Assembly: GCF_018294505.1 (NCBI RefSeq)
Contig: NC_057797.1
Location: 125,617,116-125,681,115 of the forward strand
Source of the DNA: Triticum aestivum
Lineage: Eukaryota > Streptophyta > Magnoliopsida > Poales > Poaceae
Direction: 5' to 3'
Length of the DNA stretch: 64,000 bases
A model generated the notes under the pieces. That model saw only the letters and a list, made by a program, of their open reading frames with translations. It was not told the origin of the DNA and ran no database searches. How positions within the stretch are numbered: position 1 is the stretch's first letter; each line of letters begins with the position of its first letter. A program made the translations under genes and the position numbers. Shown in pieces: positions 57,176 through 64,000 of this stretch.

Positions 57176-58748
57176 TGATGTCGCTTGAAGCTACATCGGT
57201 ATTTTCCCAAAGAGGAAGGGATGATGCAGTACAGCGGCGGTAGGTATTTCCCTCATATATGAAACCAAGGTTATCGAACCAGTAGGAGAACCAAGCAACA
57301 CAATGTAAACAGCCCATGCACACAAATAACAACCACTCGCAACTCTACGTGTTAAAGGGCTTGTCAATCCCTTTCGGGTAAAGGTGCCAGAAATGGCACG
57401 TGGACGGGAGAAAGTTGTAAATATTGATAGATCAAACGCCAAACAAAATAAATTACAGCAAGGTATTTTTTGTTTTTGGTTTAATAGATCTAGAAATAAA
57501 AGCAAATAAAAAAAGATCGCAAAGGCAAATAATATGAGAAAGAGACCTGGGGGCCGTAGGTTTCACTAGTGGCTTCTCTCGAGAAAAATAGCAAAGCGGT
57601 GGGTGAACAAATTACTGTTGGGCAATTGATAGAACTTCAACTAATTATGACGATATCCAGGAAATGATCATTATATAGGCATCACGTCCAAGATTAGTAG
57701 ACCGACTTCTGCCTGCATCTACTACTATTACTCCACACATCGACCGCTATCCAGCATGCAGCTAGTGTATTAAGTTCATGGAGAAACGGAGTAATGCAAT
57801 AAGAACGATCACATGATGTAGACAATTTCTATCTATGTAGAGATAGACCCCATCGTTTTATCCTTAGTAGCAACGATACATACGTGTCAGTTCCCCTTCT
57901 GTCACTGGGATCAAGCGCCATAAGATCGAACCCACTACAAAGCACCTCTTCCCATTGCAAAATAAATAGATCAAGTTGGCCAAACAAAACCCAAATGTCG
58001 GAGAAGAAATATGAGGCTATAAGCAATCATGCATATAAGAGATCAAAGAAACTCAAATAACTTTCATGGATATAAAAAGATAGATCTGATCATAAACTCG
58101 AAGTTCATCGGATCCCAACAAACACACTGCAAGAGTTACATCATATGGATCTCTAAGAGACCATTGTATTGAGAATCAAGAGAGAGAGAGAGAGATGAAG
58201 CCATCTAGCTACTAACTACGGACCTAAAGGTCTACAAAGAACTACTCACGCATCATCGGAGAGGCACCAATGGAGGTGGTGAACCCCATCCGAGATGGTG
58301 TCTAGATTGGATGTGGTGGTTCTAGACTCCGCGATAGCTGGATGAATATTTCGTCGACTCCCCTAGGGTTCTGGAAATATTGGGGTATTTATAGAGAAAA
58401 GAGGCGGTCTGGGGGCACCCGAGGTGGGCCCAACCCACCAGGGCGCGCCTAGGCCTCCTGGCGCGCCCTAGTGGGTTGTCCCCTCCTCGGGGCTCCCCCG
58501 GGTGCAACCAGGGCCCAACATGTTCTTTCTAGTCCATAAAAAATCTCTGTAAAGTTTCATGGCATTTGGACTTCGTCTGATATTGATTTTCTGCGATGTA
58601 AAAAACATGGAAAAATAGGAAGTGGCACTTGGCACTATGTCAATAGGTTAGTACCAAAAAATAATATAAAATGATTATAAAACATCCAAGATTGTTAATA
58701 TAACAGCATGGAACAATCAAAAATTCTAGATATGTTGGAGACGTATCA
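57176..58748 (-). repeat. E 5' LTR
   Basis: 1573 bp, starting TGATACGTCTCC and ending CGACATCA on the minus strand. Part of it (for example CATCTACTACTATTACTCC) also occurs in the solo LTR at 60748-62320, so the two LTR families share a segment. Confidence 0.92.
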
Positions 58749-58929
58749 CCGCCCCTCGCCGCCGTCATCTCATGTGTTTCTCGTCGGCTCCATGCATGCA
58801 GCAACATGTCCCCGTAGTTGCAGCTCCCCGTGACGACGGTCGCAGCTCCGATGACGGCGGACACAGCTCCGGTGTGCAGTGGTTGTAGGTCGCAGCACCT
58901 CCGACGATGAGCTCACAAGAAACTGTACT

Positions 58930-59310
58930 CTCCGTCGGGGTGTCGGTAGCAGCAAAAAGAACGAACAGTTGTAGCAAAAAATGGTAATGGTTCCATCAAA
59001 TTAAAAGCTCACCGGCGCCGCCCGTCGTCGCCATTGTAGCAAAAATGTTAACCGATTGTAGCTTCTGTGGCTGCCGGTTGCAGCAAAAATATGACACGGT
59101 TGTAGCAAGAAAAATATTGACGTCGGCCGGTTGCTGCGTATGGTGGTAGCAAACCATGTCGCAGGTGGTAGCAAAACAAAACACTAGTTCTAGCAAAAAA
59201 AGGATCAGCAACAAATACAGTAGTTGGTTCCAGCAAAAAAGTTTATGGGTTGTAGCATCCCTCACGGCGGATGTAGCATGTCCCATGATCGGTTGCAGCA
59301 CTCCGTAAAA
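58930..59310 (+). repeat. Field of GTTGTAGCAAAAA-like repeats
   Basis: At least a dozen variants (GTTGTAGCAAAAAA, GTTGCAGCAAAAAT, GGTGGTAGCAAAAC, GTTCTAGCAAAAAA, GTTCCAGCAAAAAA), unevenly spaced at about 20-50 bases. The origin is unknown. Confidence 0.6.
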
Positions 59311-59526
59311 GAAAAGGCAAAGTTGTGTGGGCGCGTCCATGGTGATGTTGCATCATCATGAGCGTTGACCTCACAGCGGTGTGTGTGCGGGCAACAACGA
59401 GGGGGAGCGGAGGCTCGGCCGTGAGGTGGCTGCCATTCAGCACCATCGCCCCCAATCCAGAAAACCAGCAGCTTGCGAGGGGTTGCTATGGGAGGAAAAA
59501 GAAGCGGCGGTGAAGTCTAGATGCGA

Positions 59527-59565
59527 ACGAAGGAAGAAGAAGGAAGAAGAAGGAAGAAGAAAAGG
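59527..59565 (+). repeat. GAAGGAAGAA microsatellite
   Basis: Three to four tandem copies of an AAGGAAGAAG unit. Confidence 0.7.
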
Positions 59566-60504
59566 ATAAGGAATGTTTGGTGGAGAATGGGCCACATGAC
59601 CTGGTCCATCTGTACCCCGAGTAGAAAAACGGTTCATTGGATCCCACTCGATCAAACACGCCCTGTGCGACTGGCCGAAGCTTCGGCCGATGCGCCGGTT
59701 GCAAACGTTTAACTTATAGGAAGTGGGACCATCTATTCATTAGGCGCCTAAAAAAACTCTTCGCTTCCTCCACAGTTTGACCATCAATCAATATCCAACG
59801 GTCAAAAACGCGGTGTCACTGTTTATCTTCTTCCTCCTGCATGCCCCACACGTTCTTCTTCCTCCCGCATCCCCCAGCCTACCCCACCCCTAACCGCCGG
59901 CCTACACCACATGAGGTCGGCCGGACTACCGCGCACCGCCTCACCTCCCCACCTTCCCCTCAACATCCCCTCATCTCCATTGTTGGTCACCGTCCTGGCC
60001 ATCCCTCTAAACCCGCCGCTACAACAAACAACTCCGGCAATCCCCGCCCCCACCCCTAAGATAGATAGTAGGGCAATTGCTTCTCCGGTGAGATTGAGAG
60101 AAGGAAGCGAAGAAAAAGGTGACAGATGCAAGAAAAAATTCTAGGTACCTTAGAAATAGCAAAACTGTTCTTTTTTCGATAGTGGCAGTATATGCTAGAT
60201 CCACCCATAAATGAAGACGGGAGATAAACATGTCTTCGGTGAGAAATTCCATACACTTACATACGGCAATAAGCACTACACAAATCCGCCAGGGGTGGAA
60301 TTGGGCCTAGGGCAACTGGGCCTATAACCCTAGACTTGGCCCAACTAGTAGATTCTTTCATATTCGTAGACTTACAAGGCCCAGCCCTAGGCATTCAAGC
60401 ACAACCCAACCCTCAGCTCATGTATGTTCCCAGTCCAAAATATGGTCTTTGTGTTGGCTTGGTTCCAGAAGAATCAACTGTAATGCCTTATTGCTACTCC
60501 CTCA

Positions 60505-62527
60505 GTTAATGTCAACGGAGTTGTAAACAAGCATCATCAAAAGGGTGCCATTGGTGCGGTGTGTCGGGATCACATGGATCAATACATAGGATCTTCGGTG
60601 TTCATCCTTAATGGAATGACTGACCCAAAAACAGTTGAAGCACTGGCCTGTCATGAGGTTTGGCCCTAGCCAAAAGACCTCCTGGTATAAAGAATAATGA
60701 TAGCATCGGATTGCAAATCGGTGGTGGACAAAATTAATAAGGGCATGTGCTACCTCTTGAGCACTGCGTTGGTTTTCCCTTGAAGAGGAAAGGGTGATGC
60801 AGCAAAGTAGCATAAGTATTTCCCTCAGTTTTTGAGAACCAAGGTATCAATCCAGTAGGATGCTACGCATGAGTCCCTCGCACCTACACAAAACAAATAA
60901 ATCCTCGCAACCAACGCGATAAGGGGTTGTCAATCCCTACACGGTCACTTACGAGAGTGAGATCTGATAGATATGATAAGATAATTTTTTTTGGTATTTT
61001 TATGATAAAGATGCAAAGTAAAATAAAATGCAAAGGAAATAAATAAGTATTGGAAGATTAATATGATGGAAGATAGACCCGGGGGCCATAGGTTTCACTA
61101 GTTGCTTCTCTCAAGAGCATAAGTATTTTACGGTGGGTGAACAAATTACTGTTGAGCAATTGATAGAACTGAGCATAGTTATGAGAATATCTAGGTATGA
61201 TCATGTATATAGGCATCACGTCTAAGACAAGTAGACCGACTCCTGCCTGCATCTACTACTATTACTCCACACATCGACCGCTATCCAGCATGCATCTAGA
61301 GTATTAAGTTCATAAGAACAGAGTAACGCTTTCAGCAAGATGACATGATGTAGAGGGGTAAATTCATGCAATATGATAAAAACCCCATCTTGTTATCCTC
61401 GATGGCAACAATACAATACGTGCCTTGCTGCCCCTACTATCACTGGGAAAGGACACCGCAAGATTGAACCCAAAGCTAAGCACTTCTCCCATTGCAAGAA
61501 AGATCAATCTAGTAGGCCAAACCAAACTGATAATTCGAAGAGACTTGCAAATATAACCAATCATACATAAAAGAATTCAAAAGATCCTAATATTTTTCAT
61601 AGATAAACTTGATCATAAACCCACAATTCATCAGTCTCAACAAACACACCGCAAAAGAAGATTACATCGAATAGATCTCCACAAGAGAGGGGGAGAACAT
61701 TGCATTGAGATCCAAAAAGAGAGAAGAAGCCATCTAGCTAATAACTATGGACCCGAAGGTCTGAGGTAAACTACTCACACATCATCGGAGAGGCTATGGT
61801 GTTGATATAGAAGCCCTCCGTGATCGATGCCCCCTCCGGCGGAGCTCCGGAACAGGCCCCAAGATGGGATCTCGTGGATACAGAAAGTTACAGCGGTGGA
61901 ATTAGGGTTTTGGCTCCGTATCTGGTCGTTTGGGGGTACATAGGTATATATAGGAGGAAGGATTACGTCGGTGGAGCAACAGGGGGCCCACGAGGGTGGA
62001 GGGCGTGCCTGGGGGGTAGGCGCGCCCCCCTACCTCGTGGCTTCCCTGTTGGTTGCTTGACGTAGGGTCCAAGTCTCCTGGATCATGTTCGTTCCGAAAA
62101 TCACGTTCCCGAAGGTTTCATTCCGTTTGGACTCCGTTTGATATTCTTTTTCTACGAAACTTTGAAATAGGCAAAAAACAGCAATTTTGGGCTGGGCCTC
62201 CAGTTAATAGGTTAGTCCAAAAATAATATAAAAGTATATAATAAAGCCCAATAATGTCCAAAACAGAATATAATATAGCATGGAACAATCAAAAATTATA
62301 GATACGTTGGAGACGTATCAGCATGTCACCTTGTAGTACAGTTATCAAGGAGATCAATCAAACTAGGAGGGATTTTGAATCTTGTTCTGACTCCCATATA
62401 ATATATGTACCTCTAATACGGAGGCACATCATTAGCTAAACATGCTCTGCTTTTATTTGAGGGTTGCCATTTGTGGTTTATAAACCCGTATGATACTAAT
62501 GTAATCCCTACAAACGTGAATCAATAA
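60505..62527 (+). pseudogene. RNase H-like (RVT_3-type) gene remnant split by a solo LTR
   Basis: Left part 60505-60747 reads VNVNGVVNKHHQKGAIGAV, CRDHMDQYIGSSVF and IASDCKSVVDKINKG. The right part from 62326 continues PCSTVIKEINQTRRDFES and, after a frameshift, SLAKHALLLFEGCHLWF and INPYD, with TAA at 62525-62527. These are RNase H-like domain motifs (PF13456 type by recall), common in plant LINE-derived genes. The first catalytic Asp (VNVDG) is Asn. There is a stop in place of Gln near 60690, compensating frameshifts near 60660, and an inserted LTR. AATAAA at 62523-62528 could be its old polyadenylation signal. Confidence 0.75.
60748..62320 (-). mobile_element. Sabrina-like solo LTR
   Basis: 1573 bp, flanked by perfect GCATG duplications (60743-60747 and 62321-62325). 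On the minus strand it starts TGATACGTCTCC and ends AAGAGGTAGCA. It disrupts the RNase H-like remnant. The family name is from memory. Confidence 0.92.
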
Positions 62528-62560
62528 AGTAGAGCATGTTTACTCTTAAGAAAAGTCTAA

Positions 62561-62708
62561 CTCCCTCCATTCACAAATATAAAATATATTTTTTCTTTGA
62601 ATTTGATGTATGTAGACATGTTTTACTGTGTTTATTTACTCATTTCAATTTGTATAGATGAAAAAAATGAAATTTGGGGTTAGGCCTTATATAGATGGAA
62701 GGAGGGAG
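62561..62708. mobile_element. Stowaway MITE
   Basis: 148 bp with inverted ends CTCCCTCCATTCACAAATAT and its diverged complement ending GGAAGGAGGGAG, next to TA on the right and TAA on the left. This is typical of Tc1/Mariner Stowaway elements in grasses. It lies just 3' of the RNase H-like remnant. Confidence 0.88.
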
Positions 62709-64000
62709 TACGATTGATTCCAACCGTCCAACGCATGAGTTTGGTTCCTTAGGAATCGCTACTAACTAACGTATTACCTTCAAAAAATGGATGGTATACT
62801 TAGGGGTTGCCAAACGTCATAAAGGTGGCTTTTGGATTTACAGGAAAGCAAGCCATAGATCGTAGCTGATCAAGATGGAATCTGCACCTTGACGACATTA
62901 GTATCAGTTTCCGAAAATGCATGGGCATGCTTATGATTAAGGTGTTAATCATATTTTGGGGATTTTGGTACATGGTAAAGATAAAGGGGTCGAGATGGAA
63001 ACAAGGATGGCAACCTCGCCTTGAGATCGACACATATTGTGAGGCAAAGGGATCACATACGACACGTACAATGTCCATTTGATATGATCTTCATATATGT
63101 GTGGGGGTCGGTATGACTAGCTAGAGCCCGCTACGTACAAAGTATCGACTCAGAAGGAGTTCTGAGGTATAACTTATATATGAATCTATAGGGCCGCACA
63201 CTTAACGGAAAGAAATTAAATACAAAAAAGAAGAAGCCTAAAAGAGAGAAGGGAAAGGGACAGAAGGACTTCTGGAGCCACATCCTCCCCGAGCGTGTGT
63301 GCTTAGGACCCATTAGCGAGGAAAGGGTTTGGGCACCAAACCCTGGAAAGGGGATGGCCGCACATAACCCTAGTGGGGTGTCACCTATATGAAGGAAAAG
63401 GGATCATCGAACCATCTAATTTGGCCACCACCACCCCTTCCTCCACCTCTCTCACGTCCTTTGTTTCTTGTTGCTTCCCAGGGCTACTAACACCGCCCTC
63501 TGCTACCAGATTTACATTTCCCGTATGTGTGGATATCTTGGAGGCATGCCCACCACCATCGTGCTTGGATCAGATGCACCATCTTGAGGTCGACGCTCAT
63601 TCACAGGATTTTTAAAATAATTGGAGTAGGAAAAAGGCATCATTCAATTCCGAGATGTGTGTTTGCATCAAAGTTTGGCTTACTGAATCAAAGGAAAAAA
63701 TGAAGAAATCTTTCCAAGAGATTTTACTGGATGAAAAATTTCCTATAAAATGTACACCAAAGGAGTCCATAGAAATTTTTTCTACAAAATCCAATCCTAC
63801 AAATAAAAAGCACACGTAGTAAAGTTAATAAGGATTCTAATTGGTCGAGATTATTAAGAAAATCTTTTGAACCTAAGATATGGTTCTGGTCAAGAAATTT
63901 ATTAATCAAATCTTTGGACTTTTATTTTGAACAAATTAATAGAAAAGAGAAAAGGAAACATAGAAGAGAAATTAAAGCATCTCCAACCACAGTTGGCTAA
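62709..64000. other. Low-copy sequence at the right edge
   Basis: Short ORFs on both strands (62800-63078 minus, 92 residues; 63373-63615 plus, 80 residues), neither recognised. The last bases (AGCATCTCCAACCACAG, near 63977) resemble ends seen on some plant DNA transposons, but only one end would be in the window. Confidence 0.35.

Larger units (their letters stand above)
50886..58748 (-). mobile_element. E: non-autonomous gypsy-type element
   Basis: Minus-strand element. The 5' LTR is complete (57176-58748), followed by primer site, one unknown ORF, structured non-coding sequence, and the first 1204 bp of the 3' LTR (52089-50886). There F1 has inserted; the rest of that LTR must lie left of the window. 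The purine tract is TTAAGCTTGTGGATGC next to 52090. It carries an Angela-like solo LTR. There is no gag-pol. Layout and several motifs are shared with element A, so the two families are related. Confidence 0.87.
58749..60504. other. Unassigned low-copy sequence right of the TE stack
   Basis: No gene recognised. It contains a GTTGTAGCAAAA repeat field (58930-59310), a GAAGGAAGAA simple repeat (59527-59565), a perfect 16-bp palindrome (59673-59688) and a CCN-rich stretch (59840-60060) with low-complexity open frames on both strands. Confidence 0.4.

Noticed and set aside
59840..60144. Open frames in the CCN-rich stretch right of E
   Set aside because: Low-complexity Pro/Ser/Thr-rich translations on both strands, no splice structure or known domain. 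A captured gene fragment is possible but unsupported.
1..64000. Complete cellular genes, rRNA or organelle DNA
   Set aside because: None seen. All recognisable coding text is retroelement-derived or the RNase H-like remnant.

Overview
The window is plant nuclear DNA, almost certainly from the wheat tribe (Triticeae; Triticum or Aegilops is most likely). The evidence is a deep stack of nested LTR retrotransposons with LTR types I recognise from wheat-group genomes: Fatima-like, Sabrina/WHAM-like and Angela/BARE-like. There is also a Mutator foldback element and a Stowaway MITE. Family names are from memory and tentative. I found no complete cellular protein-coding gene, and no bacterial features or CRISPR arrays.

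Layout, outermost first. (1) Element E, a minus-strand non-autonomous gypsy-type element, has its 5' LTR at 57176-58748 and part of its 3' LTR at 50886-52089; the rest lies left of the window. It contains an Angela-like solo LTR (52685-54417). (2) F1, a minus-strand Fatima-like Tat-type gypsy element with degenerate gag, protease, RT, two RNase H domains and integrase, sits in E's LTR and covers 1-50885 including insertions. (3) P, a plus-strand non-coding LTR element (1742-17715), interrupts F1 integrase. P contains a Mutator foldback element (4281-5171) and element A (6583-15360), which itself holds a solo LTR (8927-10529). (4) S, a minus-strand gypsy element (22688-50858), sits in F1's 5' LTR. 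S contains a solo LTR (24389-26054), element N with a 4.37 kb LTR (27545-34747), an anomalous duplicated LTR junction (40111-40681) and F2, a plus-strand Fatima-like element (41142-49825). Target-site duplications support most of these boundaries.

The right end (58749-64000) lies outside the stack. It carries an RNase H-like (RVT_3-type) gene remnant split by a solo LTR with GCATG duplications, a Stowaway MITE, a GTTGTAGCAAAA-type repeat field and low-copy sequence I cannot assign.

Coding capacity is mostly decayed. F1 and S pol carry many frameshifts and stops, several explained by C-to-T changes. Three things look better preserved. F2 has lost RT, RNase H and integrase but keeps an antisense four-exon gene of about 968 codons with GT-AG introns that preserve frame and one frameshift. 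E keeps an intact 232-residue ORF, and A a 304-codon ORF broken by one base in a seven-base homopolymer. Both sit close downstream of the primer-binding site and I recognise no domain in either.

The strongest candidate for something undescribed is a set of about 31-nt inverted-repeat units with a conserved AAGTGAAG core. It occurs three times in A and four to five times in E, and the stems change sequence from copy to copy while keeping pairing. Other notable signals are an array of polypurine-tract-like motifs and a tRNA-Lys(CTT)-derived sequence in P, a palindrome cluster in the 8927-10529 LTR, and the AGGAC site shared three times around S.
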